Source: Tolypeutes matacus
Lineage: Eukaryota > Chordata > Mammalia > Cingulata > Chlamyphoridae
Assembly: GCA_026826555.1 (NCBI GenBank)
Contig: JAKSZT010054307.1
Coordinates: 504,259-568,258, forward strand
Length of the DNA: 64,000 nucleotides
Direction of reading: 5' to 3'
In this document: one piece after another, positions 33,875 to 44,814 of the stretch
How positions within the stretch are numbered: the first letter of the stretch is position 1
How the letters are laid out: each line of letters begins with the position of its first letter
Made by a program: the position numbers and the translations under genes
The notes under the pieces: model-generated
Told to the model about the DNA's origin: nothing
The model's database searches: none
The model's input: the letters and a program-made list of their open reading frames with translations, nothing else

Positions 33875-34848
33875 TTGTAAATATTTTTGCTGTCCTGATT
33901 TTGTGATAATCAGGGTAGGCTAAACATTCGCTATATTAGAAACCATGCATGTGCCCCAGACCTAGTTTTTCTCCCTAGGTCTGGTTTTTAGAATGCTGGT
34001 GATAAACTAAGTCTGATTTATTATATGACCATTCTGTATGGGAAATGACTGTAATTCTAGGCATCTTTGGTCAACCTTAAGAGATATAACAGGGAGACAG
34101 ATGTGGCTCAAATGGTTGGGCATACGATTCCCATATGGAGGGATGTGGGTTCAATCCCCTGCATAAACTCCAGGTAAAAATTTTAAAAAGGAAAATATAG
34201 AAGGTGCATCGACTGCCAGTCCCTGTGTGCAGGTGTACCACCAGGCCCCGCGAACAGGTGAGCCCCCCAGGCTCCATGCGCATGTGTGCTGCCAGGGCAC
34301 GTGAGCCATGCAGCAAGAGGATTGATGTAACAGGAGAGTGACACAAGGGAGAGACAAGACAATATGTGCCAAAAAAACAGGAACTAAGGTGGCACAGGCG
34401 GTGGGATGCCTCTCTCCCACATCGAAGGTTCCGAGGATCAAATCCCAGTGAAGAAAGGAGGAGAAGGATGAGAAGGGAGGGCAGGAAACAGACACAGACC
34501 AGTGAAAGGACACAGAAACAGCAAAAACACGGGGGTGGGGGTGGGGTGGGGTAAAATGGATAAAATTAGTAAATAAATAAATAAATAAATAAATAAATCC
34601 TTCAAAAAAAGTATAGGGGGGTAAGATATGGACTATAGTTACTAGTAATACTTTGACGATGCCCTTTCATAATTTGTTTACAGATGTTTCACAACAATGC
34701 AAAGTATCTGTGGTGGGGTGATGTGTGGGAGCCCTGTATGATGTTATGCATGTTTGTTCTGTAAGTTCACAATGTTTACTGAACACTTATTGTTTATGTA
34801 TGTTCATGTATGAATGATGTACTTCAATAAATTGTTGGGAAAAAAGCA
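33875..34848 (+). mobile_element. Unidentified element inserted in L1 ORF2 (with a nested SINE)
   Basis: L1 ORF2 homology stops after 33874 and resumes at 34849, with TATGG at both borders (33870-33874 and 34849-34853), a candidate 5-bp target duplication. Without the SINE at 34091-34620 the element is about 440 bp. It carries a 10-bp perfect hairpin (33956-33965/33975-33984), ends with 'caataaattgttgggaaaaa' and so has a polyadenylation signal near its 3' end. A 5-bp duplication would fit an LTR; the A-rich end would fit a retrocopy or LINE 3' end. Family unknown. Confidence 0.6.
34091..34620 (+). mobile_element. Dimeric tRNA-derived SINE, nested
   Basis: Unit 1 near 34094 ('cagatgtggctcaaatggtt', 'gggttcaatcccctg') and unit 2 near 34385 ('aaggtggcacaggcggtggg', 'ggatcaaatcccag'), linked by 'gagagacaagacaatatgtg' and ending in (AAAT)n. 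It sits inside the element at 33875-34848. A weak duplication (taagatat-like) is at 34078 and 34621; edges are approximate. Confidence 0.85.
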
Positions 34849-35015
34849 TATGGAATGCAGTGAAGGCAGTTTTGAGAGGGAAATTATATAAGCCTTAAAT
34901 GCATTTATTAAGAAAGAAGAAAAAGTTAAACTCAAAGATTTAACTGAACTACTAGAGAAACTAGAAAAAGAACAGCAAACCAATACCAAAGCAAGCAGAA
35001 GTAAAGAAATAATAA

Positions 35016-35277
35016 GGTTCCTCTGCTCCTGCTCCCTGCGGCTCCCGACCTGCTTGGGGCCCTCGTGGCTTTTGTACCCTGCTCTTGCCATGTGCCCCCT
35101 GCACGGACCAACACGCAAGTAAAACCTGGGCATTTATAATCTATAATGGGAAAATGTAGTCTATAAATCAGCCCTCTCTATCACTCTTCAGCCCCCTACC
35201 CTCTACTGGGGACCCATGGTCTGTTATTTTCTCCCATTTCTTTTCTCTCCCTACCTTAATAAATTGCTGGCCTCACT

Positions 35278-35323
<46 letters not shown>
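35016..35323 (+). mobile_element. Poly(A)-tailed retrocopy of an LTR-derived RNA
   Basis: About 262 bp followed by a pure A tract (35279-35326), with AATAAA at 35258-35263, 15 bp upstream of the tail. Flanked by a 13-bp duplication AAAGAAATAATAA at 35003-35015 and 35324-35336 (the A-run blurs the right edge). The body matches the R-like part of the LTR at about 18110-18366 ('gcaagtaaaacctgggcatt', 'tatcactcttcagccc', 'tctgttattttctcccattt'). The inference is that an LTR transcript was copied by L1 machinery. The long pure tail suggests this is one of the youngest insertions here. Confidence 0.8.
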
Positions 35324-35328
<5 letters not shown>

Positions 35329-35717
35329 AATAATAAAGATTTAAGTAGAAATAAAGGAAATTGAGGACACAAAAAACAATAGAAAAAAATCAACAAAACC
35401 AAAAGCTTGTTCTTTGAGAATATCAATAAAATCGACAAACCCCTAGCTAGACTAATAAAGAAAAAAAGAGAGAAGATGCAAATAAATACAATCAGAAATG
35501 AAAGGGGAGAAGTTAAAACTGACCCCACAGAAATAAAAGGAATCATAAGAGGATATTACGAGAAACTGTATGCCAACAAACTAGACAACCTAGATGAAAT
35601 AGACAAATTCCTAGAAATGCACAACCAACCTACACTGATACTACAAGAAATACAAGAACTTAACAAACCAATCACATTTTAAAAGATTGAATCGGTCATC
35701 AAAAAATCTCCCAGCCA

Positions 35718-35822
35718 GGGGGCGGATGTGGCTCAAATGGTTGGGCGTCCGTCTGCCATATGGAGGGACCTGGGTTCGATCCCCGGGACCTCCTGGTAAA
35801 ATTAAAAAAATTAAATTAAATT
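35718..35822 (+). mobile_element. tRNA-derived SINE, monomeric, nested in L1 ORF2
   Basis: 'gcggatgtggctcaaatggt' and 'ggttcgatccccgggacc' mark boxes A and B; short A/T-rich tail (TTAAA units). Perfect 16-bp duplication AAAAATCTCCCAGCCA at 35702-35717 and 35823-35838. The consensus-like box B suggests youth. Confidence 0.95.
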
Positions 35823-37633
35823 AAAAATCTCCCAGCCAAAAAAAGACCGGGACTAGGTGGCTTCACAGGTGAATTCTACCTAGCATTTAAAAAAGAATTA
35901 ACAACATCCTGTTTAAATTCTTTCAAAAAAAATTGAAGAGGAGGGAAAATTACCCAACACATTCCAAAGCCAGATAAAAATACTACAATAAAAGAAAATT
36001 ATAGACCAAACACTCTAATGAATGTAGATACAAAAATTCTCAACAAAATACTTGCAAAACGAATTGAACACCATATCAAAATACTTATACATCATGACCA
36101 AGTGGGATTTATTCCTGGTATGCAAGGCTGGTTCAACATAAGAAAATCAATCAATGTAATATATACCACATTAACAAACTGAAGGGAAAAAACAGATGAT
36201 CATCTCAACTGATGCAGAAAAGGCACTAGACAAAATTCAGCATCCTTTTTTTTTTTTTTTTATAAAAAGACTTCAAAAGATAGGAATAGAAGGAAAATTC
36301 CTCAATATAATAAAAGGGATATATGAAAAACCCACAGCCAACATCATACTCAATGGGGAAAGGTTGAAAGCTTTCCCTATAAGATCGGGAACAAGACAAG
36401 GATGCCCACTGTCACCATTGTTATTCAATATTGTACTAGAAGTTCTAGCCAGGACAATTAGACAAGAAAAAAAAAAAAAAATTAAAGGCACCCAAACAGG
36501 AAAAGAGGAAGTAAAACTCTCACTGTTTGTGGATGACATGATCCTGTACTTAGAAAAATCTGAAGAACCCACAACAAAGCTACTTGACCTAATAACTGAG
36601 TTCAGCAAAGTGGCAGGATACAAAGTCAAGACACAAAAGTCAGTAATGTTTTTGTACACTAGTACTGAACAATCTGAGGAGGAAATTAGGGGGAAAATTC
36701 CAGTTTCAATAACAACAAAAAGATTCAAATATCTAGGAGTTAATTTAGCCAAAGATGTACAGGATCTATATGCAGAAAACTACAAAACAAAGCTAAAAGA
36801 AAATTAAAAAGACCTAAACAAATGGAAAGACATTCTGTATTCATGAATTGGAAGAATAAATATTGTGAAGATATCAATCTTACCCAAACCAATCTATAGA
36901 TTCAATGCAATACCAATCAAAATCCCAACAGCTTACTTTACACAATTAGAAAAGGCAATTAAGAAATTCATTTGGAAGGGAAAGTGTATCTGAATGACCA
37001 AAAGCATTCTAAAAAAGGAGAGCGACATGAGAGGAATTTCACTGCCTGACACTGAAACATATTACAAAGCTACAGTGGTCAAAACAGCATGGTACTGCAT
37101 AAAGATAGACACATCAATCAGTGGAACAGAATTGAGAATCCAGAAGTAAACCCTCACCTATACAGTGAACTGGTTTTTGACAAACCTACCAAGTTAATGT
37201 TAATGGGATAAAACAATCTTTTCAACAAATGGGGCTGGGACAACTGGATATCTATAACCAAAAGAATGAAGGAGGACCCCTATCTCAAGAATCAATTCAA
37301 AATGGATCAAAGACCTAAATATAGAAGCCAGGACCATAAAACTACTAGAAGAAAATGTAGGGAAACATCTTCACGACCTTAGTAGGTGGTGGTTTCTTGG
37401 ACCTTACACCCAAAGCAAGTGCAACAAAAGAAAAAATAGATAAATGGGACCTCCTTAAAATTAAACACTTTTGCACCTCAGAGGACTTTGTCAAAAGGGT
37501 GAAAAGGCAGCCAACTCAATGGGAGAAAATATTTGGAAATCACATATCCAATAATGGTTAAATATCCACAATATATAAAGAGATGTTACAACTCAACAAT
37601 AAAAAGACAAATGACCCAATTGAAAAATGGGCA

Positions 37634-38025
37634 GGGGCAGATGTGGCTCAAGTGGTTGGGTGTCCATCTGCCATATGGAGGGCCCTGGGTTCACTCCCGA
37701 GGACCTCCTGGTAAAATAAGGTATGCAGGTGAGCCAGGCCCCATTGAGCCACACAACCAAGATGATGATGCAGCAAGGGAGAGACACAGGAGAGAGCCAA
37801 GACAAGACATGCTGGAAACCAGGAACTGCCGTGGCGCAGGTGGCAGAGTGCCTCTCTCCCCCATCGGAAGTCTGTAGAATCCAATCCCCGTGAAGACTGG
37901 AGGAGAAGGATGCAAAGAGAATGTAGGAAACAGGCACAGAGAATCACCCAGCAAACACACAGAAAGCAAGTGAGGGGGTGGAGGGGAGGGAAAAAATTAA
38001 GTAAATAAATAAATCTTAAATTTAA
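37634..38025 (+). mobile_element. Dimeric tRNA-derived SINE, nested in L1 ORF2
   Basis: Unit 1 starts 'gcagatgtggctcaagtggt' (37637), with 'gggttcactcccgaggacc'. The linker contains 'gagagacacaggagagagcc' and unit 2 starts near 37830 ('cgtggcgcaggtggcagagt', 'agaatccaatccccg'). (AAAT)n tail. Perfect 11-bp duplication AAAAATGGGCA at 37623-37633 and 38026-38036. Confidence 0.93.
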
Positions 38026-38656
38026 AAAAATGGGCAAAAGACTTGAATAGACATTTGTCCAAAGAAGAAATACAAATGGCAAAAACAAAACAAAACAAAA
38101 CAAAAAAACCATGAAGAAATGCTCAACAGCACTAATGATTAGGGAAATGTAAATCAAAACTACAATGAGATATGATTTCACATCTATCAGAATGGCCACT
38201 ATTAAAAAGACATAGATCTACAAGTGTTGGAGAGGATGTGGATAGTTAGGGACACTTATTCACTGTTGGTGGGAATGCAGAATGGTACAGCCACTTTGGA
38301 GAACTGTTTGGCAGTTCCTAAAGGATTTGAATACAGACTTGCCACATGACCCTGCAATACCACTACTGGGTATATACCCAGAAGAACTGAGAGCAGTGAC
38401 ATGAACAGACATATGCACACTGATGTTCATAGCAGCATTATTCATGATTGCCAAAAGTTGGAAACAACCCAGGTGTCCAAAAAGCAATGAATGGGTAAAC
38501 AAACCGTGGTGTATTCACACAATGGAATATTATGCAGCTGTAAGAAGGAATGCAGTATTAACACATGAGATAACATGGATAAACCTTGAAGACCTTATGT
38601 TGAGTGAAGCAAGCCAGGCACTGAAGGACAAATATTACATGACCTCACTGATATGA

Positions 38657-39615
38657 ATTAAGCAAATTTAGCAGACTCAGAGCTAGTCTGGAAGACAGAT
38701 TTATAGGAGACAGAAAGGGATTTAGGGGGTTGTGAGCCAATGCCCATATGGGCAAAATCTATGATAAGGTGTGTGTAGTTGTGCAATGGATGGGCATGAC
38801 AGTAATGCAGTGATGCTATTATGTTGGGTGGTGCTAGCCTGTGAGATGGGTAGGGTAAAGGGGTATTGCACTGTCCATGGAACTGGGAGGAGGGTCGGGG
38901 GAGGGAGCTTGCCTGTATGTGGTTGAAACTACAACATTGGGAATGTTTTCTTGGCAAATACAGCAGGGGAGGGTTACTGGTTTAGGGTGCTAGATGTCGG
39001 GGGCATACGGGACAGGGTTTACCTGGGACAGGCTTCCAGGGAGTATGTGAGTATTCATCTTGCCATAGTGTGTTGTATCAGTGGGTGGAGACCCACACAG
39101 TGAGCAGGAAGGTGTTGGACTCCCATCCTGGGGAGTCCTGCTATGTTTTCAAATAGAGAGGTCGGAGTCTCTCAAGAGCATAGGCAGTGCCTAATAGAGG
39201 ACAGGCTAGTATGTCAAGTAACTATGAATCTTGTCCTTCAAGGGGTACAGCCTGGTGGTTGCCATGGGTCCTGAAGGCAGGGAGAGGAAGGATAGAATAG
39301 ATGGAAAATAGGGCATTTTTGTGGTGTTGGAATTGTTCTACATGACTTTGAAATGATGGATACAGGCCATGTGAAATTTTGTCAAAATTTATAAAAGTGT
39401 ATGGTCCAAAATGTAAACAATAATGTAAATCACTGACTATGGTTGTAGCAATGCTTCAATATTTATACATCAATTGTAAGAAATGCACCACCCACATGTA
39501 AAATGTAATTAATAGGGGAAAGGGGAATAAGGGAGGATGTTGGGTATATGGGAATCCCCTATATTCTGTGTGTGACTTTTCTGTAACTTAAAGCTTCTTT
39601 AAAGATAAAATGAAA
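38657..39615 (+). repeat. LINE-1 3' UTR
   Basis: Non-coding 3' UTR of the plus-strand L1. It includes G-rich patches near 38887-38906 and 'catcctggggagtcctgct', a block also present in the longer 3' UTR at 40028. It ends with the shared 3' terminal motif and an A-rich tail. Confidence 0.85.
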
Positions 39616-39699
39616 AAAATAAGACACTGGGGGAATAAATCGAAGAAAATGTTACTGTACATACAAGACAACAGATCTTACAGTGATGAAAGACATAAT

Positions 39700-41460
39700 G
39701 CCAAAAATTTATTTATTTATTTTTTATTGTTTCAAATTCTTTTTAAATTTTTGTATTTTATTTGTCATTTTTAAAACTATCATTATTTCATTTTCTTCTT
39801 ATTATTTCATTTTCTTATTTTTTTCATTTATGAAGAAGTTTTGGATCACAGAAGGGTTACAGCTGTGGCCAGGGAGGATCATTGGTGTGAAGTGTCAGTG
39901 ATGGGGGATGCATGGGAGGAGGTTCACCTGGGGCATACATATAAGGCATATGAAAGAGTTCAAGTGTTCATAGGACATTGTCATGGTGAGTGGAGATCCA
40001 CACAATAACTGAAATAATATCCAGTTCCCATCCTGGGGAGCTCTGCCACATTCTCTAATGGGACAACAAGAATCCCCTGAGTACAGGGGCAGTGACTAGT
40101 GAAGGAGGATGGACCATTGATGGGCTCTTGATATTGATGACTGTACTTATGAACCTTTTCTTTTGAAATTTAAACTTAGCCTAGTATTATAGGTTGATTA
40201 AGAGTTACCTCCTGAGAGCCTCCTTGTTGCTCAAATGTGGTCTCTCTCTAAGCCAAACTCAGCATATAAATGCATTACCATTCCCACCCCTGCCCCCCAG
40301 CATGGGACATGACCACAGGGATGAGCCTCCCTGGCACCGAGGGATTACTACCAAACACCAACTAGCAATACAACTGGAAAAAGACCTTGACCAAAAGGAA
40401 GAAAGGGTAAAGACATATGAATTTATATGGCTAGGGGACTTCAAAGTGAGTTGGGAGGTCAACCCAAAGGTTACGCTTATGCACTTCTCAGCAGGATCTC
40501 ATTGACTGCCACAGTAAATATTGCCTCAAATAGTGGGGCTACTGGGGGCTCTGGAGACATCCAGACACTACAGGGAGGGAAGACAGCTCAGGAGTTTGGC
40601 ACCCTGCCAGTGAGCCCTACTTTGGAGTTATGCTTCCCAGTGTGACAGAGTTGGACTCAGTTGTGGTTTCCCTACACATGGCTCTTCTGCCCCTTCTATT
40701 TGAATCAATACTTAGCACTCGAGTTGATAGGTTTATGTTCAAGAGACTTAAATCTTTGGGCCTTCTATGTGCTAGTCGGGTCCTGAATCTCAACAGAGTT
40801 GCAACACCTACTCTCCAGTTCATTGGCCTCACCCAGGACAACTAACAAGGAAATGATGATGGACAATGTCCATCCCAAGAAACAGAGAGTCTGCAACTGC
40901 AAGCAAGACAATCCCATCCATCTGCCTTACAGGATCTAAGGCCCCTCTCAATTAGAGGCGGAGTGGGCATCACCATCCCAGAATCCTCAGGATTGGGGAA
41001 TGAACGATGGACTAAAGTTGACTTACGGTTATTCTACTATAGATTTATTGTTATTCTAGCAATTGAAGAATTTTTATCATTGATGTGGAGGCAGTGGCCA
41101 CCGGAGGTTTTGAGGGGAGGGAGAGGGGGAAAATAGTGTAATATGGGGGCATTTTTGGGACATTGGAATTGTTTTGAATGACACTGCAATGACAGATACG
41201 GGCCATTCTATGTCTTGTCATAACCTATAAAATTGTGTGGGAGAGAGTTTAAACTGCAATGTAAACTATAATCCACACTTACTGGCAATGCTCCAATATG
41301 TGTTCATCAATTTTAACAAAGACACCACACTAATGAAGGACGTTGTTAATGTGGGAAAGTGTGGGAGGGGTAGGGAGCGGAGCATGTGGGAATCCCCTGC
41401 ATTTTTTATGTGACATTTATGTAATCTAAGTATCTCTAAAAAATTTAAAATAAAAAAAAG
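39700..41460 (+). repeat. Long LINE-1 3' UTR of a related subfamily
   Basis: About 1.76 kb with no ORF2 attached. It starts in an AT-rich stretch (39705-39835), contains 'catcctggggagctctgcca' (40033), an extra 1-kb middle block not seen in the preceding L1, and ends with 'gggaatcccctgcatttttt' and poly(A) near 41448. The block 'cccctctcaattagaggcgg' (40942) recurs at the right edge of the window. The middle contains a 103-codon frame (40194-40505) without a recognised domain. It is probably a 5'-truncated insertion. Confidence 0.8.
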
Positions 41461-41461
41461 A

Positions 41462-42640
41462 AATGGGTGACACCCCCATCCTGGAGACACGCCCTGCTCA
41501 CTGGCTCAGAAAGGGGTGACTCATTCTGGACCACAGCAGCTCAGGGGATTCCCATGCAGACTCCTTCCTGTCAGAAAAAAAGCAAACCTGGAGCAGCCTC
41601 AGCAAACCCTGGAAGGGAAGGCCTGGCCCCCACCCCACTGAGTAGACCCAGAAGCACCCTGGGGTGACCCCTGAGCAGACCTGGGAGTGGAGCCAGGCCT
41701 CTCGGCTGCCACTCCAAGGAACCCCATAGGAGACCAATTCACCCTTCCACTCCCCACAGCTCTGGGAGTTCAGCCTGGGTCAGAGCACCCGCGTGCGGTT
41801 CCCATGTTCCCCAGGCTCCGGGGTGCCCCCTAAGCAGCAGCAGTCCTGGGCCTCAGCTTCCCCACCTGAGGGTGCCAGAGTCCCAAGGACAGAGGAGCTC
41901 CTTGGGGGCTGTCCTAAGGACCAGGGCAGAGGCTGCGGTGGACACAGCTGCCTGCAGCTAGGCTGGGCAGATATACCATCAGCTAGTGGAGCACTGGGAA
42001 GTTCCAGGGGGACCCACCCTGCTACTCTCTCTGCTCGAAGGCTCCTGGCAGCAAGCGGCTTGGCCTCCTGCCCAGTCTCTTCTGCTTTGCTTCCTTTCCA
42101 TCTAGCTGTGCCCCGTGGGGCCCCACAGAGTCCTGGGTACACCTTTAGAATCCTGGTGCCCCCTCAGCTTCCGGCAGCCGTGGCAGTCCCCTCGAAGGCC
42201 CATCCCCACACCCTTTGCTCCCTCAGTCCTGGGGAACAAGGGGGAGCAGCTCGCAGAAGGGCCAAGGGTAGGAAGGCAGGCCTGGCTGCAACCCAGCTCC
42301 TGGAGCCCCGGGGGCTCAGGCACTCAAGATATAAGACCTTCCCAGCACGTCCACACGTCCAGCTGCTCACCCAAGGAGGCCCACCTCTTTCCTTTTTTCA
42401 GACCCCTGTCCATGCGCAGCAGCTTCTGAAAGAAGCTGGTTTCACTCTCACCGTAGTCAGCTGATGGAGTCGTTCCATAAAGGCCATCCATTGGCCAGAG
42501 ATTCCCTGCACGGCGCCAGCCCAGAGGGGCTTTATGGCGGGCAAGGACACAGCCCACCCCTGGGGCCAGGGAGGTGTGGTCCCCAGCTGCAGACAGGGAC
42601 ATTCTTTCCAGCTACTCAGGGCCCACTTTCCCAGGGTGTC
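41462..42640. other. GC-rich island with 223-codon open frame; gene unproven
   Basis: About 1.2 kb, clearly richer in G and C than the flanks, with no repeat that I recognise. The plus strand has the longest open frame of the window (41793-42464), Pro/Ala/Gly/Ser-rich and without a known domain. Just inside its end, a polypyrimidine tract plus AG (42383-42402) resembles a 3' splice site. On the minus strand, 42324-42602 encodes 92 codons including 'SADYGESETSFFQKLLRMDR', which reads like ordinary protein but has no homolog that I recall. Opposed frames on both strands are typical of GC-rich DNA, so either may be chance. A TATA-like 'gatataagac' lies at about 42327. Confidence 0.4.
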
Positions 42641-43072
42641 TCAGCAGGGCTGCTGGAACAAGGTACCCCAGACTAGCTTCAACCCTAGGATTTTATGGTC
42701 TTAGGGTTCTGGAGGCTGAAAGTCTGAAATCCAGGGACATGTTCCTTCTTAAAGGGAAGATTCCATCTCATGTTTCTGCCCTGGCTTCTGGGGATTGGCT
42801 GGCAACCCATGGCACTCCTTGGCTGTGATGTCACCAATCTCTGCCTCTGTCACACATCACACATCTCTCTCTACCTCCAGTGACAAATCTCCTCTACTTA
42901 TAAGGATCCAGTTATATAGGATTTGGGTCCACCTTAATCCAGTTTGGCCTCATCTTAACTCATCACATCTTCAAAGACCCTATTGCCAAATAAGGTCACA
43001 TTCATGGGACCGGGGGCAAAGGACTAGAATATGTCTTTTTTGGGGACACAGTTTAATTCATAACACAGGTGC
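42640..43072 (-). repeat. MLT1-type (ERVL-MaLR) LTR, antisense
   Basis: 'tggaacaaggtaccccagac', 'ggttctggaggctgaaagtc', 'cttggctgtgatgtcaccaa', 'cctcatcttaactcatcaca' and 'accctattgccaaataaggt' give the reverse-orientation order of an MLT1 LTR, closing with 'gggacacagtttaattcata'. Ancient, pre-xenarthran. Confidence 0.8.
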
Positions 43073-43079
43073 ACCTGGC

Positions 43080-43730
43080 ACTTGCTTCAGAGACCCTAAT
43101 TAAAGGAGACACGGGCCAGGGCAGGGGCCCGTGGTCAGAGGCGTGTGCTCTGGAGGACAGAAGACCAGCAGGATAGGTAATTTGGGTGCCTCATCCCTCC
43201 TGGCTGCATCACAGAACCACTGCGAAGATGAGGGAAGACCCCCCTCTGACGGCTGCCAGGCAGTAGTGCCCTAGTCGGGGGCTCTCCGTGAGCACCATGG
43301 AGTGGCATGGAGGTGGGTGGTGCAGCCAGGCTGCATTCTGGGCAACCATGGGTGGGAAGGAAGAATGGGTTTTCATGTCTGTAGTTCCTATAAAGAAACT
43401 CTGGAACGAAAAAAAACTCAAACTATTCTAGCTAATATTTTCCCCAGGACTGGATAATATACAGCCCCCCCTCTTCCTGAACTTCCTATCTATTAGACAG
43501 AGCTAATAGGGAAAAACCTACATCTTCCTTTTGCTTTATAATGTTTTCCACCTTTCCCAGAGTTGATATGTAGGGTCTGTGTAATTTGGGGTATTTGAAA
43601 TATTAATGATGAACATGAGAATGAAGTGCCAAGGTTAAGAAAAGCTCACAAGGAGATGATGGAAAGAGACTACTCAGAAATAAGGGCAACTGGGCAGAGT
43701 CATAGCAATATGTCATAGTGGTTCTGGGCT
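43080..43730. other. No recognised gene or repeat
   Basis: Unique sequence without a supported frame. Confidence 0.5.
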
Positions 43731-43734
43731 CTAG

Positions 43735-43865
43735 AGCTGCCTTGTCTAAAACAACAGCCAAAAGCCACACGTGGCCACTGAGCCCTTGAAATGTGTGAGT
43801 AAGGAACTGAACTTTAAATTGTACTTAATTTTAATTTAAACACCAATACTCAATTCAATTAGAAA
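43735..43865. mobile_element. hAT MITE fragment (MER3-like)
   Basis: 'agccacacgtggccactgag', 'cccttgaaatgtgtgagtaa' and 'ggaactgaactttaaattgt' match the same family as 27296-27505; one end is missing. Confidence 0.6.
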
Positions 43866-44570
43866 AAATTTAAATATGATTGGGATAACTTGAGTATGTG
43901 AATTTACCACTCAACTGTAAATTTTATGAAATCTAAATACAGATTAAGTATTTTTGATTAAAATTTGGTATGCAAATTGAGATGTGCTATAAGTATGAAA
44001 TACATACCTGATTTTGAAGACTTAGTCCAAAAAGTGTTAAATATCTTAATAAATTTTATATGGATTACATGTGTATTCATATTGATTGCATAATAATTAT
44101 GATTTCTGTTGATGACATGATAACATTTTGTATATACTGGGCTAAATAAAATATATTAATAAAATAGGCTTCATGTGTTTCTCATTTTTTTCAAGATAAC
44201 ACAAGTGTTGTGTGAGGGATTGATTGAGCCTTGTAAACCACAAAGTACTGTGCCAAGTTTAATATCTTTTATGATTTTAGTACCGTTACTGCAGGATTAG
44301 CCTTCCTCTTAGATAAAGCAGATAGTTGGGATTATTCTGTGAGATTATTTCCAGGAATCTCAAAGACTTACCTGAATTCCAACTCTCCCCTAAACTGGTC
44401 TTTGAGAAAATGGCCAAATCATATGCTGTAAAAATTTCCAGTACTCCTTTAGAAAATAAGAATGCAAACAATACCCAGTTCACTGTCTACTATGAACATC
44501 TGGGCTCTTTATAGTTAGCCAGTCACCTGACGAGTCTTTGAGAAAAGTGTCCACAGATCAGTTTTCATTA
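43866..44570. other. AT-rich, no recognised gene
   Basis: AT-rich sequence. Two opposed frames of 62-65 codons at 44286-44514 are mirror frames of one another and are not supported as coding. Confidence 0.5.
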
Positions 44571-44574
44571 ATTT

Positions 44575-44775
44575 ATTCACTCATTCATTCAACAAATATA
44601 TATTGAGTGCCTACTACGTGTGAGGCACTTCTGCTATATTAGGGAAAAAACCCCCACAAGATCCTAGCTCTCTAGGAGCTCACATTCTGCTGGGATAGAG
44701 GTACAATAAACATGATTCATAAGTAATGATATCGTATGTTACTGAAATCAGAAATACTGCACAAAAGGGGATCAT
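44575..44775 (-). repeat. LINE-2 3' end, antisense
   Basis: 'tcattcattcaacaaatata', 'attgagtgcctactacgtgt', 'gaggcacttctgctata' and 'aggagctcacattctgctgg' are the antisense L2 3' terminus, well preserved. Confidence 0.88.
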
Positions 44776-44814
44776 CCCTAGCCATGTGCCAAGCTAAGGA
44801 TGAAGGATGGTCAG

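Larger units (their letters stand above)
33025..38656 (+). pseudogene. LINE-1 ORF2 (endonuclease/reverse transcriptase), broken
   Basis: Encodes the L1 endonuclease and reverse transcriptase. N-terminal codons near 33060 read 'SLNVNGL'. 33517-33705 gives an endonuclease segment ('SSAHGSFSRIDHMLGPNAAL'). 36196-36807 is an uninterrupted 203-codon RT segment with '[19 protein letters not shown]' and the active site '[15 protein letters not shown]', in which the usual F-A-D-D is F-V-D-D. The C-terminus 'LSEASQALKDKYYMTSLI' ends at 38656. Four insertions and multiple stops disrupt it. The two catalytic aspartates of the DD pair are kept, while other parts are lost, so it is inactive. Confidence 0.88.
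30799..39615 (+). mobile_element. Full-length LINE-1, plus strand, with nested insertions
   Basis: Starts with a typical 5' end ('ggacttctgggatgatggtg'). It then has a 5' UTR with two 200-bp tandem units, ORF1 (about 32040-32950), ORF2 (about 33025-38656) and a 0.95-kb 3' UTR ending 'gggaatcccctatattctgt' and a short A-rich tail near 39612. Nested insertions remove continuity at 33875-34848, 35016-35323, 35718-35822 and 37634-38025; without them the element is about 7.0 kb. Coding frames are broken but islands of over 200 codons persist, so it is younger than the minus-strand L1 at 7.5-14 kb. No target duplication was found. Confidence 0.9.

Noticed and set aside
36196..36807. Functional reverse transcriptase gene
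   Set aside because: It is an island of L1 ORF2 between stops and insertions, with no intact start or endonuclease domain.
41793..42464. Protein-coding gene from the 223-codon plus frame
   Set aside because: Composition is Pro/Ala/Gly-rich, opposite-strand frames are also open, and no known domain is present. Kept only as a finding, not as a CDS.
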